Below, piece after piece: positions 9,091 to 17,606 of a stretch of 64,000 nt of DNA (position 1 is its first letter; every line of letters begins with the position of its first letter). The notes beneath the pieces were generated by a model. The model saw nothing but the letters and a program-made list of their open reading frames with translations. It was not told the origin of the DNA and made no database searches. The stretch comes from Phenylobacterium kunshanense (GTDB lineage: Bacteria; Pseudomonadota; Alphaproteobacteria; Caulobacterales; Caulobacteraceae), in assembly GCF_003254525.1 (NCBI RefSeq), contig NZ_QFYS01000002.1, forward strand, positions 434,001-498,000, read 5' to 3'. A program made the translations under genes and the position numbers.

Positions 9091-10062
9091 CTAGCCGACC
9101 TCTGCGACGCCCGCGCCGCCGTCCTCGTCGCCCCAGGCCACGTGCCTTCCGTCGGGCGACAGGGCGAGGGCGGTGATCGGCGGGCCCTTCTCGGACTTGA
9201 GGTGGACCAGGCGCTCGCCGGTCACGTCGGCGGCCCACACGCGGCCGTCGTCGAGGCCGGCCGCCAGCCACGGCTTGTCGGGCGTGGCGGCGACGCGGGT
9301 GACGAGGGCCGATTCCTCGTAGCCGATCTCGGCCGCCTGCTTGCCCATCGGACCCGTGGCGCCGGCGAACGGCCAGCAGACCGCGCCGTTCGCGCCCGAG
9401 GTGGCCAGCAGGTTGCCCTTCGACATGAAGGCCAGGCTGCGTACCTTCGAGGGGTAGCCGCCCATCCGCATGTTCTTCTCGTCGGCGACGCGCCAGCCGT
9501 GGAGCTGGTTCTCCTGCATGGCCGAGATCAGGAACTTGCCGTCCGGGCTCCAGGCCGCCGCTATGTGGCTGCCGGCCCACTTGAGGATCGCGGGCTTCTG
9601 GTCGGCGATCCGCGCGTACCAGAGCCAGATCCCGCCATAGGTCGCCGCGGCCAGCCGGCGACCCTTGGGATCGAACGCGACGTCGGCGATGGACTTCTCA
9701 TGGACGAAGACCCGCGAGAACGCCGGGTCGGCCGCGTCACGCACGTGGAGCTCGCGCCCGGCGGCGAAGGCCAGCAGCTTCGACTCGGCGCTTGCGGCGA
9801 CGACGTCGATCCACCGGCCCGGAATCCTGGCCAGTTCCTGGGCGCCCGCTGGCGTCGATACGACCACCCGCCCATCGTCGCCGCCGGTGAGCACGCCTTC
9901 TCCCGTCGGGGGGAGGCAGGCCGAGAGGCAGGCGCCGTCCGGGTGGGCGTCGATCGTCTCACCCGTAGTGAATCGAACGGTTCCGTCTCCGAGGGCGAAG
10001 ACGGCGCGGCCGGCCCGGTCGAACAGGGCGGCCGTCACATAGGCGTCGAAGGCGAAGGTCAT
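9091..10062 (-). CDS. WD40 repeat protein
   Basis: The 323-residue protein has no signal peptide or membrane segment and is built of repeated beta-propeller blades. Typical stretches are VFALGDGTVRF, GVLTGGDDGRVVV, DVAFDPKGRRLAAATYGGIWLW, AAAWSPDGKFLISAMQEN and ITALALSPDGRHVAWGDEDG. It is probably a cytoplasmic scaffold; no enzymatic domain is fused. The ATG chosen has AGGAAG 8 bases upstream; a start 36 bases earlier adds residues without support. Convergent with ald, with only 3 bases between the stop codons. Confidence 0.85.
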   Translation of the reverse strand: MTFAFDAYVTAALFDRAGRAVFALGDGTVRFTTGETIDAHPDGACLSACLPPTGEGVLTGGDDGRVVVSTPAGAQELARIPGRWIDVVAASAESKLLAFAAGRELHVRDAADPAFSRVFVHEKSIADVAFDPKGRRLAAATYGGIWLWYARIADQKPAILKWAGSHIAAAWSPDGKFLISAMQENQLHGWRVADEKNMRMGGYPSKVRSLAFMSKGNLLATSGANGAVCWPFAGATGPMGKQAAEIGYEESALVTRVAATPDKPWLAAGLDDGRVWAADVTGERLVHLKSEKGPPITALALSPDGRHVAWGDEDGGAGVAEVG

Positions 10063-10228
10063 GGCGCGCTTCCTAGGCGCCGGCGCCTCCGCGGGCAAGC
10101 ATGGGGGCGATTGTCGCGGTCGAACGCCGTTCCCGCGCTTTCGGCTTTACAAGCCCGAACCGGCTTGCCAATGGTCGCCGCGAGAGGCCCGGTCTGCGCG
10201 GGTCCTACAGGTTAGGGAACCAGGACGT

Positions 10229-10672
10229 ATGGGTGCAAAGGTCGGCGGAGGGGGCGGATCCAAATTCGACCTCGGCCAGAACTCGGATATGAACGTGACG
10301 CCCTTCGTGGACGTCATGCTCGTGCTCCTCATCATCTTCATGGTGTCGATCCCCGCAGCGACGGTGTCGATCAAGCTCGACCTGCCGCCGGCGATCCCGC
10401 CGCCCCCCGGGACGGTGGTGAAGGAGCCGACGCTGATCAACATCCAGCGTGGCCAGAAGGTCTTCATCGGCGAGCAGCCCACGTCGCTCGAGCGTCTGAC
10501 CGCCGATCTGTCGACCCGCCTCACCGCTGATGACCCGACCCTGCCGCCGACCGAACAGCGCGTCTACATCCGCGCCGACCGCGACGTGGTCTACGGGGAC
10601 TTCATGGCGGTCATGAACACCCTCCAGGGCAACGGTTTCTATCAGGTGGCCCTGATCAACGAAGAGCTCTAG
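10229..10672 (+). CDS. ExbD/TolR family biopolymer transport protein
   Basis: The 147-residue protein has a short cytoplasmic N-terminus, one membrane helix (about 25-47) with the essential acidic residue at Asp28 in NVTPFVDVMLVLLIIFM, and a periplasmic domain ending with the ExbD-type sequence YGDFMAVMNTLQGNGF. ExbD/TolR works with an ExbB/TolQ proton channel to energise TonB or TolA. No exbB/tolQ or tonB is in this window, so the partner is encoded elsewhere. The long upstream in-frame extension has no ribosome site; GGAAC precedes the chosen ATG. Confidence 0.9.
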   Translation: MGAKVGGGGGSKFDLGQNSDMNVTPFVDVMLVLLIIFMVSIPAATVSIKLDLPPAIPPPPGTVVKEPTLINIQRGQKVFIGEQPTSLERLTADLSTRLTADDPTLPPTEQRVYIRADRDVVYGDFMAVMNTLQGNGFYQVALINEEL

Positions 10673-10697
10673 GCCCTTCGGAGACCCGAATACGAAG

Positions 10698-10729
10698 AGC
10701 CCGCCCGGGGAGACTCGGGCGGGCTTTTT
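10698..10729 (+). terminator. Rho-independent terminator after first exbD
   Basis: Perfect 10-bp inverted repeat AGCCCGCCCG / CGGGCGGGCT with an 8-base loop, followed by a run of five T. It lies 25 bases after the first exbD stop and should separate it from the second exbD. Confidence 0.9.
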
Positions 10730-10795
10730 CGTACCCTCTTGCAGAAGGCTACAACTGTAATATCTTACATGCGTCACCCAACATGGAGATGGCAC

Positions 10796-11218
10796 ATGGG
10801 AGCTGCGCTTTCGACCCAATCCTCCGGCGCCTGGGATGTCCGCCAGAACGCCGACATCAACGTCACCCCCTTCGTGGACGTCATGCTCGTGCTGCTGATC
10901 ATCTTCATGGTGGCGCTGCCGGTCTCGACGGTGTCGGTGAAGGTGGACCTGCCGACCGCCCAGGCGGCCCCGCAGACCCAGGCCGCGCCAGTAGTGGTGA
11001 GCCTGACCGCGCAGGGGCGCCTCTATGTAGGCGAGCAGGCGACCGCGCTGGATACGCTCGCGGCCGTGGTGGCGGCCAAGGCCGGCCCGCCAGGAGACGC
11101 GACGCGGATAAACCTGCGGGCCGACGTGGGGGTCCGATACCGGGATCTGATGACGGTGATGAACCGCCTACGCGTGGCGGGCTACGACAAGGTCGCGCTG
11201 GTCGGCGAGGATTTCTGA
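10796..11218 (+). CDS. ExbD/TolR family protein, second copy
   Basis: The 140-residue paralogue of the preceding gene has the membrane motif NVTPFVDVMLVLLIIFMVALP identical over its core, again with Asp28. The periplasmic part (VVVSLTAQGRLYVGEQ...INLRADVGVRYRDLMTVMNRLRVAGY) is diverged and has a shorter linker. GGAGA lies 6 bases upstream of the ATG. It has its own leader after the terminator, so the two copies are probably expressed separately. The ExbB/TolQ partner is not in the window. Confidence 0.9.
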   Translation: MGAALSTQSSGAWDVRQNADINVTPFVDVMLVLLIIFMVALPVSTVSVKVDLPTAQAAPQTQAAPVVVSLTAQGRLYVGEQATALDTLAAVVAAKAGPPGDATRINLRADVGVRYRDLMTVMNRLRVAGYDKVALVGEDF

Positions 11219-11325
11219 AGACCCGCGTTCATCATTAATCGCCGTGCAACCCTGACGGCTTAACCCTGGTCCCAACGGTGGGGGTCAGAACGACCTCGAA
11301 CACGCGCGAAAGAGGCGCAACGGAC

Positions 11326-11514
11326 ATGTGGCAGGTCGTGGAAGTGGCCGTCGGGGCCATGCGGCACAGGGGTCGGTACCGGCTGGAAGGCCGCCGGCTC
11401 ATCCTGGAGTGGCGGGGCGGACGAAGCTCGGCCTGGTGCGGACAACTCCGCCCGGACGTGGTGGCCGCAAGCTGCCTGCGCCGGCTGGTCACCCAGGCGC
11501 CGATCGCCGCCTGA
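11326..11514 (+). CDS. Small hypothetical protein
   Basis: The 62-residue frame encodes an Arg- and Trp-rich basic protein (MWQVVEVAVGAMRHRG...RLILEWRGGRSSAWCG...). A conserved-looking beta-strand pattern suggests a small folded domain, but I do not recognise a family. An AGAGGCG ribosome site precedes the ATG; a start 48 bases upstream is also open. It ends immediately before the convergent CobW gene. Existence is plausible, not proven. Confidence 0.45.
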   Translation: MWQVVEVAVGAMRHRGRYRLEGRRLILEWRGGRSSAWCGQLRPDVVAASCLRRLVTQAPIAA

Positions 11515-12600
11515 TTAGGCGGCGATACAGCTTTCGAAGCCGGCCCGCAGCGACGCCTCGTCTAGGTTTCGGCCGATGAAGACCAGGCGCGAGTAGCGCT
11601 TGTCGCTGTCCTTCCAGGGACCCTGGAAGTCGCCCTCGAGGATCATGTGGACCGCCTGGAACACCAGGCGCCGGTCCTCGCCCTTCACGTCCAGGATGCC
11701 CTTGGCGCGCAGGATGTCGACGCCCTGCGTCTGCAGGACGTTGTTCAGCCAGGCGGTGACCTTGTTCCCGTCGATCGGCCGGTCGGCGGTCAGCGAGATC
11801 GAGCCGATCCCACTCTCGGCGACATGGTCGTGGATGTGGTCATGCCCATGGTCATGCGCGTGCCCATGACCATGATCATGATCGTGATGATGATGGTCGT
11901 GGTCGCAGTGCTCGTCGTGGACGTGGCCTGCCTCGCCGTGTGGCGGGTTCAGGAAGTCGGGCTGTAGCTCGGTCACGCGTGACAGGTCGAAGGCGTGGCG
12001 GCCGAGGATGGCGTCCAGCGGCACGTTCGACCGCTGGGCCCGGCGGATCGGGGCGATGGGGTTCAGCGTGCGGATGGCCCGCTCCACCTCGGCCAGCTCG
12101 GCCTCCGAGACCAGGTCGGTCTTGTTGAGGATGATCTGGTCGGCGAAGGCGATCTGTTCGGCCGCCTCCCGGGAATCCTTGAGGCGTAGCGGCAGGTGCT
12201 TGGCGTCGACCACGGTGGTCACGCTGTCGAGCTCGGTCCGCGCGCGGACATCGTCGTCGACGAAGAAGGTCTGGGCCACCGGCGCGGGATCGGCCAGGCC
12301 CGTGGTCTCGACGATGATGCCGTCGAACTTGCCCTTGCGCTTCATCAGCCCCGAGAGGACGCGGATCAGGTCGCCGCGCACCGTGCAGCAGACGCAGCCG
12401 TTGTTCATCTCGAACACTTCTTCGTCGGCGCCGACGATGAGGTCGTTGTCGATCCCCACCTCGCCGAACTCGTTGACCACGACGGCGTACTTCCTGCCGT
12501 GGTCCTCTGAGAGGATGCGATTGAGCAACGTGGTCTTGCCGGCTCCAAGGTAGCCGGTGAGCACGGTGACGGGGATCTTGTCGGTGGCGGCGGTGGTCAT
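11515..12600 (-). CDS. CobW/COG0523 G3E-family GTPase, probable zinc metallochaperone
   Basis: The 361-residue protein carries the G3E GTPase features: Walker A GYLGAGKTTLLN (about 17-28), NEFGEVGIDNDL, the metal-binding GCVCCTVRGDL, ETTGLADPAP and the guanine motif NKTDL. An unusually long His/Asp-rich stretch (about 228-260, many HDH repeats) precedes the C-terminal CobW_C domain. COG0523 proteins deliver or allocate metals, often zinc under Zur control; cobalamin-related CobW is less likely because no cobalamin genes are near. It is divergent from a DmeF-like exporter with 87 bases between, suggesting shared metal control. Confidence 0.9.
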   Translation of the reverse strand: MTTAATDKIPVTVLTGYLGAGKTTLLNRILSEDHGRKYAVVVNEFGEVGIDNDLIVGADEEVFEMNNGCVCCTVRGDLIRVLSGLMKRKGKFDGIIVETTGLADPAPVAQTFFVDDDVRARTELDSVTTVVDAKHLPLRLKDSREAAEQIAFADQIILNKTDLVSEAELAEVERAIRTLNPIAPIRRAQRSNVPLDAILGRHAFDLSRVTELQPDFLNPPHGEAGHVHDEHCDHDHHHHDHDHGHGHAHDHGHDHIHDHVAESGIGSISLTADRPIDGNKVTAWLNNVLQTQGVDILRAKGILDVKGEDRRLVFQAVHMILEGDFQGPWKDSDKRYSRLVFIGRNLDEASLRAGFESCIAA

Positions 12601-12672
12601 GGGCGACCATGTAGTCGCGGTGGCGGAACTTATGAAGTGCCGTTACGTGGGCTGGCGTTATCCGAATTGGCC

Positions 12673-12685
12673 GTTATAAAGTAAC
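12673..12685. promoter_or_regulatory. Candidate metal-responsive operator between cobW-like gene and exporter
   Basis: The sequence GTTATAAAGTAAC has outer arms GTTA/TAAC and is AT-rich in a GC-rich setting. It ends 2 bases before the exporter ATG. A second GTTA-containing stretch (GTTACG) lies about 33 bases to the left. The half-sites resemble alphaproteobacterial Zur boxes (GTTATnnnATAAC-like), which is a resemblance only. Confidence 0.4.
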
Positions 12686-12687
12686 AC

Positions 12688-13638
12688 ATGACCACCGCGG
12701 ACCGCCCAGAACTCGACGCCTTCCGCGAAGATCGCACCTATCTGGGGGCGGACCACCGCCGCAACGAGCGGCGCACATGGCTCGTGACCCTCATCTGCGC
12801 CGCGACGCTGGTCGTTCTGGTGACGGGCGGCCTGGCGACCCATTCGATGGCCCTGATGGCCAGCGGCCTGCATATGGCGGCCCACGTCGCGGCCCTGCTG
12901 GTGGCGGCAGCCGCCTATGCCCTCGCCCGCCGTCACGCCGGCAATCCCGCCTTCAGCTTCGGCACCGGCAAGGTCGGCTACCTGGCCGGCTTCGCCAATG
13001 CCGTGGTGCTGGCCGTGACGGCCGTGCTGATGGCGGCCGAGAGTGTTCATCGTCTGCTGAACCCGGGCGAGGTGCACTACGAGGATGCGCTGCCGATCGC
13101 GATGGGCGGCCTGGTGGTGACGTTGGTCTGCATGTGGCTCCTCAAGCCGACCAAGGTGGCGGCCGACCGCTACGATCCCCAGGGCGACCTCAACCTGTCC
13201 GCGGCCCACCTGCACCTGACGGCCGACGCCGCAGTGAGCGTGCTGGCGCTGCTGGCCATCTTCGCGGGTCGGCTGGGGTTCACCTTCGCCGATCCTCTGG
13301 CCGGGGTGCTGGCCGCGGTCCTGGTGGCGCAGTTCGCCTGGACCCTGCTGAAGCGGGCCGGAGCCGCGCTCCTCGACATCAACCCTTCGCCGGAACTCAC
13401 GGCCGAAGTGCGCCGGCGCCTGTCGGACGGCGGCGAGCGGGTGATCGATCTGCATCTCTGGCGCCTGGGTCCTGGGCATCATGCGGCGATCGCGATCATC
13501 GCCGCGGACCCTCCGAAGCCCGTGGCGACGTACCGCGCCCGGCTGGCTGGACTGGCCGGCCTCTCCCATGTGACGGTGGAAGTCCGGGGTGGGCATGAGG
13601 GCCACGACCATCACCACCCGGGGTGTGGAGACGGCTGA
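12688..13638 (+). CDS. CDF-family divalent cation exporter, DmeF-like
   Basis: The 316-residue cation diffusion facilitator has about six membrane helices from residue 33 onward. The metal site in helix 2 reads SGLHMAAHVAAL, with His in place of the first Asp as in DmeF-type Co/Ni exporters, and helix 5 has HLTADAAVSVLALL with the HxxxD pair. The C-terminal cytoplasmic domain ends in a His-rich tail (GHEGHDHHHPG). It exports divalent metal (Co, Ni or Zn) from cytoplasm to periplasm. The divergent CobW-like neighbour supports a metal-homeostasis role. The ribosome site is weak and the leader is very short. Confidence 0.85.
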   Translation: MTTADRPELDAFREDRTYLGADHRRNERRTWLVTLICAATLVVLVTGGLATHSMALMASGLHMAAHVAALLVAAAAYALARRHAGNPAFSFGTGKVGYLAGFANAVVLAVTAVLMAAESVHRLLNPGEVHYEDALPIAMGGLVVTLVCMWLLKPTKVAADRYDPQGDLNLSAAHLHLTADAAVSVLALLAIFAGRLGFTFADPLAGVLAAVLVAQFAWTLLKRAGAALLDINPSPELTAEVRRRLSDGGERVIDLHLWRLGPGHHAAIAIIAADPPKPVATYRARLAGLAGLSHVTVEVRGGHEGHDHHHPGCGDG

Positions 13639-13660
13639 GTAGCGGGAGCGTTGGTGACCC

Positions 13661-14797
13661 ATGGCCGGCAGGAGGCGTAGAGTCCGGAACCGGCTGATCG
13701 GTAGCCGACGGGGCCTGGTGTTCGTCGGCCTGACTATCGCGGCGGGCCTGGCCGGCGGGCTGGTGTCGGCCGATCGCGCCGCCAAGCTGGCCTCGGGGCC
13801 GCTGACCGCAACGCGCCTCGACATCCTGGCCAGGAGCCCCGCCAAGGCGCCCGCGGCTCTCCAGTCGCGACTGGACGCCCTGGCGGCCGACTACGGCGAG
13901 GAGGTGGGGATCGCCGTCACCGACGTGCAGGCGGGCTGGACCGCCGGCGTCGACCGGGATCGCCCCTATCCCCAGCAGAGCGTCTCGAAGCTGTGGGTCG
14001 CCATCGCGGTGATGAAAGCGGCCGACGAGGGGCGGCTGGACCCGGAGGCGCCGCTCACCCTGACCGAGGCGGACCGTTCGGTCTTCTTCCAGCCCGTGAG
14101 CTACAAGATCGGACCCGCCGGCTACACGACGCCGCTGTCGGACCTGCTGCGTCGGGCGCTGGTGGAAAGCGACAACGCCGCCAACGATCGGCTGATGCGC
14201 GAGCTGGGCGGGCCCGAAGGCGTGGCGGCCACCCTCGATGAGATGGGGCTGACCGCCGTGAAGGTGGGCGCCTACGAGCGCGACCTCCAGGCCCGCACGG
14301 CTGGGCTGGTCTGGCAGGCGGACTACGGGATCGGCTGGAACTTCCAGGCCGCGCGTCAGGCGCTTCCGATGGACGTGCGGAAGGAAGCCCTGGACGCCTA
14401 CCTCGCCGATCCGCCGGACGGCACGACGCCGGCCGCGATCACGGCGGCTCTCGCGGCCCTGCATCGGGGCGAGCTGCTGTCGGCGGCGTCCACCCAGCGG
14501 CTGATCGGCCTGATGGAGCAGGCGCGCACCGGTCCACGGCGGCTCAAGGGCGGCCTGCCGCCCGGCTGGACCATCGCGCACAAGACCGGCACCGGCCAGG
14601 ATTTCGCAGGGGCCTCGGTGGGGATCAACGACGTCGGCCTGCTGACCGCGCCGGACGGCCGGACCTATGCGGTGGCGGTCATGCTGCGCCACACGCGCCA
14701 GCCGGTGCCTGCGCGGCTCGCCTTCATGCAGTCGGTGACCCGGACCGTGGCCGAGCATTGGGCCGCCGAGGCAGCCGGCGTTCAAGCTGCGGACTGA
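13661..14797 (+). CDS. Class A beta-lactamase-like serine hydrolase
   Basis: The 378-residue protein has an N-terminal membrane anchor or uncleaved signal (about 17-36). It then carries the class A penicillin-binding fold motifs: SVSK (Ser-x-x-Lys nucleophile), SDN, and KTGT after RRLKGGLPPGWTIAH, which is reminiscent of the PER/VEB/CfxA subgroup. A Glu in YERDLQ sits where Glu166 would be, but Asn170 is Gln and about 40 extra residues separate it from the DGTTP motif. It may be a true beta-lactamase or a related amidase; activity cannot be judged from sequence. Confidence 0.8.
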   Translation: MAGRRRRVRNRLIGSRRGLVFVGLTIAAGLAGGLVSADRAAKLASGPLTATRLDILARSPAKAPAALQSRLDALAADYGEEVGIAVTDVQAGWTAGVDRDRPYPQQSVSKLWVAIAVMKAADEGRLDPEAPLTLTEADRSVFFQPVSYKIGPAGYTTPLSDLLRRALVESDNAANDRLMRELGGPEGVAATLDEMGLTAVKVGAYERDLQARTAGLVWQADYGIGWNFQAARQALPMDVRKEALDAYLADPPDGTTPAAITAALAALHRGELLSAASTQRLIGLMEQARTGPRRLKGGLPPGWTIAHKTGTGQDFAGASVGINDVGLLTAPDGRTYAVAVMLRHTRQPVPARLAFMQSVTRTVAEHWAAEAAGVQAAD

Positions 14798-14822
14798 TCC
14801 GCTTCAGCGGACGACAGGCTGA

Positions 14823-14848
14823 CGCCCGGGATCTCTGGACCCCGGGCG
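14823..14848. terminator. Weak candidate terminator hairpin
   Basis: Perfect 8-bp arms CGCCCGGG / CCCGGGCG with a 10-base loop lie between the convergent beta-lactamase-like and PEP-CTERM genes. No T-run follows in either direction, so termination is uncertain. Confidence 0.35.
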
Positions 14849-14871
14849 CTGCTGTTGACCTGCGACGTTGC

Positions 14872-15657
14872 TCAGGCAGCGACGGCGAAGCGGCGGCGAC
14901 GCAGGACCGCGCCAGCCGCGCCGAAGCCCAGGATCATCATCGCCCAGGTGGCGGGCTCGGGGACAACGGCGCCCACCTCGAAGTTGGCGTTCACCCCCTG
15001 GCCCGCGGTGCCGAAGCTGACGTTCACATTGTCGGCCGCGCCTTTGAACGCGCCGGCCCAGCCGGAGCCGACGCCCACCTCGACGCCGATGATCCTCGTG
15101 GCCGCGCTGAGGACGTGGGAGTTGGGGTTGGCGAAGCTGGTCCCCGAGGCCCAGTCGGCGAGCGTCACGCTGTATTTCTCAATCGTGACGCTGGGTGCGC
15201 CGAAGGCCCGCATCCAGAAGTTCCCGCCCAGGATGTTATTAGACATCCAGGTGTCCTCGACGATCCCGCCGCCGTTGTAGACGCTCTCCCAGATCAGGTA
15301 GCCCGACTTCTGGGTGAGTTCATCGTAGTAGGCGAGGCGGAACGCCGGCGCGAGGTGCGACGCTGCTGTGCCCGCCGAGTCCACGTAGAAGTCGAAACTC
15401 AGCGCGCCGTTGCTGATGAGATCGCCCAGCGAACCGTTCACGGCGTGCCGGAAGTCGGCCTTGGAGCTGCCGCCGCCGGTGCTGAATTCCAGCGAGCCGG
15501 TGTGGCCCGCCGGCTTGTAGGTGTCGGTGATGGCCACCGTCCCGGCGCCCGCCACGTTAATCGCGCTCCAGCCTTGCAGATCCGACGGCGTGACCACCGT
15601 CGCATGCGCAGCCGTAGCAGCCAGGGCGAGCGCCCCGGCGATCATGTATTTGAGCAT
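14872..15657 (-). CDS. PEP-CTERM sorting-domain protein
   Basis: The 261-residue exported protein has an N-terminal Sec signal (MLKYMIAGALALAATAAHA), a mature beta-rich region resembling extracellular adhesin or carbohydrate-binding repeats, and a C-terminal sorting signal VPEPATWAMMILGFGAAG followed by RRRR. PEP-CTERM tails are processed by exosortase/EpsH systems and are linked to exopolysaccharide-associated surface proteins. No exosortase gene is in the window. The ATG chosen sits at the signal peptide; a longer open frame upstream lacks one. Function beyond the export and sorting signals is unknown. Confidence 0.85.
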   Translation of the reverse strand: MLKYMIAGALALAATAAHATVVTPSDLQGWSAINVAGAGTVAITDTYKPAGHTGSLEFSTGGGSSKADFRHAVNGSLGDLISNGALSFDFYVDSAGTAASHLAPAFRLAYYDELTQKSGYLIWESVYNGGGIVEDTWMSNNILGGNFWMRAFGAPSVTIEKYSVTLADWASGTSFANPNSHVLSAATRIIGVEVGVGSGWAGAFKGAADNVNVSFGTAGQGVNANFEVGAVVPEPATWAMMILGFGAAGAVLRRRRFAVAA

Positions 15658-15881
15658 CTGCTTTTCCCGTCTGAGCGAAACGCCGCCCCCTGCGGCATTC
15701 AGCCGCGCACGCTCATCAATGGTTAACGACAAAGCAAGCCTTACCCGCAGGATTGCGGACCCATTCCGCGCGTCTTCAGGTTGCTGACCTCGCGTCCCGC
15801 GGGAACGCGGGGAATTTGTCCAATAAAATCGCCGCGAAAGCTTGGCCATGATCACGACGACGTGTTCGCAGGGCCGTGCCG

Positions 15882-16280
15882 CTATTTGGGGGGCGGCGGG
15901 CGCTCGATGCCCTTCACGACCGTCAGCTTGATCGGCTCGCCGTTCATGTCGCGCGAGGTCCACTGCACCCCGAGGCCGCCGTCGGACGGAAAGCGGGTGC
16001 AGTAGCGGAAGGGCGCGGGGAACGGCCGCGACTGTCTAAGGCAGACCTCATCATCCTTCTGGGTCCAGCGGCCAGAGGACCACTTGCCGCGTCGGCCCAC
16101 CGCCTCCCAGGTCCCGTCGGCGCGCAGCCAGAGCCTCTGGTAGCGGCCGTCGGGGTACAGCGCCTTGATCGTGTTGCCGAACGCCGCGGCGACGCCACGC
16201 GGCTCGGCCGGGGCCGATGCGGCCCGGGTTGAAATGGGCAGGATGGCGGCGACGGCGGCGGTCAGCAGGATCAGACGCAT
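15882..16280 (-). CDS. Secreted hypothetical protein
   Basis: The 132-residue protein has a Sec signal (MRLILLTAAVAAILPISTRA) and a mature beta-rich domain: NTIKALYPDGRYQRLWLRADGTWEAVGRRGKWSSGRWTQKDDEVCLRQ, then CTRFPSDGGLGVQW. Repeated WxxxGxWS/W stretches with two cysteines suggest a small lipocalin-like or beta-sandwich fold; similar short proteins occur across Caulobacterales and Sphingomonadales. No function is known. A start 114 bases upstream would remove the signal peptide from the N-terminus and is rejected. Confidence 0.7.
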   Translation of the reverse strand: MRLILLTAAVAAILPISTRAASAPAEPRGVAAAFGNTIKALYPDGRYQRLWLRADGTWEAVGRRGKWSSGRWTQKDDEVCLRQSRPFPAPFRYCTRFPSDGGLGVQWTSRDMNGEPIKLTVVKGIERPPPPK

Positions 16281-16359
16281 GGGCTCATGTACGCGAATTC
16301 GGGGGTCAGGTTTCGCAGCGGGTTTCGCATCGCCGGCCTGAATGGAGGCTGACCGGGGG

Positions 16360-17547
16360 CTATCGGCTGGCGACCACGGGCCGGGCGCCGACATTGGTGC
16401 GGCCGACGCCGTCGACTTCGTAGAGCGTCTCGAAGGCCGCGCCCGCCGGTCCCATGGCTCTCAAGGCGTCGGCGTCCGCGACGAGCTCGGCGGCCTGGAT
16501 GACGCCTATGTCGCGGGCTCCGGCGATGATCACGAACCGGTTGCCCGCCGGGCCGCGGAAAGCCGCGATGTAGCCGTAGTCGCGGTTCGGCCGATCGCCT
16601 GAAGCGGGCCCGGCGCTGGAGGCGTAGGCCTCGCCGGTCTTCCGATCGACGAGTTCGTCATAGGTGGCGCCGATGGCGTACCGGGACCGCTCGAACACGG
16701 GCGTCTGGAGCAGGCGCAGGCCCGAGAGATAGCCGACGTAGACGATGTCGGCGGTCTTCATCTGGTCGGGCGTCAGGCGCGAGGCGGTGATCACCTTCAC
16801 GCGGTCCGGTCCGGCGGCCGCCTGCCGGACCAGGGGCATCACCTCGCGCAGGGCCACGGTCGCGCCGACCGGCGTGTACCAGGTGTCCAGGTCGACGTAG
16901 CGGCCCTGGAAGGCCGGGTTGTCCAGCAGCCAGGCGTCGAGGTCGGCAGGTGAGTTGATGTCGAAGGCGCGGATCATGCGCGCGGGCGCCTCGCCGCCCT
17001 CGGTGTCGCCGAAGATGTAGTAGTCGCCGACGACCACGATCACTGGACGCTCGCGCCCCAGCCCGGCCCACAGCGGCGACGCGGTGACGTGGGCGAGTTC
17101 GCGACCCGGACCGTCGTGCGAGGCCATCAGCCACCAGGCGCCGGCGTTGAGCGCCAGTAGCAGGGCGGCCGCTGCCGCGGCGGGCCAAACCCAGCGCGAT
17201 CGCATTCCCGAGGGCGCGGTTGCATTGGGCGCCTCGGCCAGATCGAGACGATAGTCGCCGACCGGGATGACGAGGCGATAGGGCTCACCAGCGCCCGGGC
17301 CGGCGTAGAAGTCGTCCAGCTTGCGGCGCAGGCGGTGGACGTAGACCCGCACCGAGGCGTCCCCCGACAGATCGATCGTCCGGCCGAAGACGTCCTGCGC
17401 CACATCGGCCTCGCGCAGGGTGCGGCCGGCGTGGGCCGGGTCGGCCAGGTAGTCGAACAGGCGCGAAAGTCCCTGCGAGCGGCCGAGGACGCCGCTTTCG
17501 CGGACCCGCGCCACCTGCGTCGCCAGAGCTTCCGACCGCGCGCTCAT
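16360..17547 (-). CDS. Membrane-anchored winged-helix regulator with extracytoplasmic domain
   Basis: The 395-residue protein is ordered as an OmpR/ToxR-type winged helix (about 25-100, with SRLFDYLAD...READVAQDVFG...DASVRVYVHRLRRKLDDFY and GDYRLDL), one membrane helix (about 118-142), then a ~250-residue domain outside the membrane. The outer domain has the pattern RPVIVVVGDYYIFGDTEGG...VYVGYLSGLRLL and no recognised fold. This layout is that of one-component transmembrane regulators such as CadC and ToxR. Target genes are unknown; the neighbouring acyltransferase, co-directional and about 60 bases upstream, is one candidate. AAGGTAAGGT precedes the ATG. Confidence 0.75.
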   Translation of the reverse strand: MSARSEALATQVARVRESGVLGRSQGLSRLFDYLADPAHAGRTLREADVAQDVFGRTIDLSGDASVRVYVHRLRRKLDDFYAGPGAGEPYRLVIPVGDYRLDLAEAPNATAPSGMRSRWVWPAAAAAALLLALNAGAWWLMASHDGPGRELAHVTASPLWAGLGRERPVIVVVGDYYIFGDTEGGEAPARMIRAFDINSPADLDAWLLDNPAFQGRYVDLDTWYTPVGATVALREVMPLVRQAAAGPDRVKVITASRLTPDQMKTADIVYVGYLSGLRLLQTPVFERSRYAIGATYDELVDRKTGEAYASSAGPASGDRPNRDYGYIAAFRGPAGNRFVIIAGARDIGVIQAAELVADADALRAMGPAGAAFETLYEVDGVGRTNVGARPVVASR

Positions 17548-17606
17548 ACCTTACCTTCGATTCCAGAGGCGACCTGTACCGCCTGATCCGGGGCGGAGTC
17601 GAGGCG

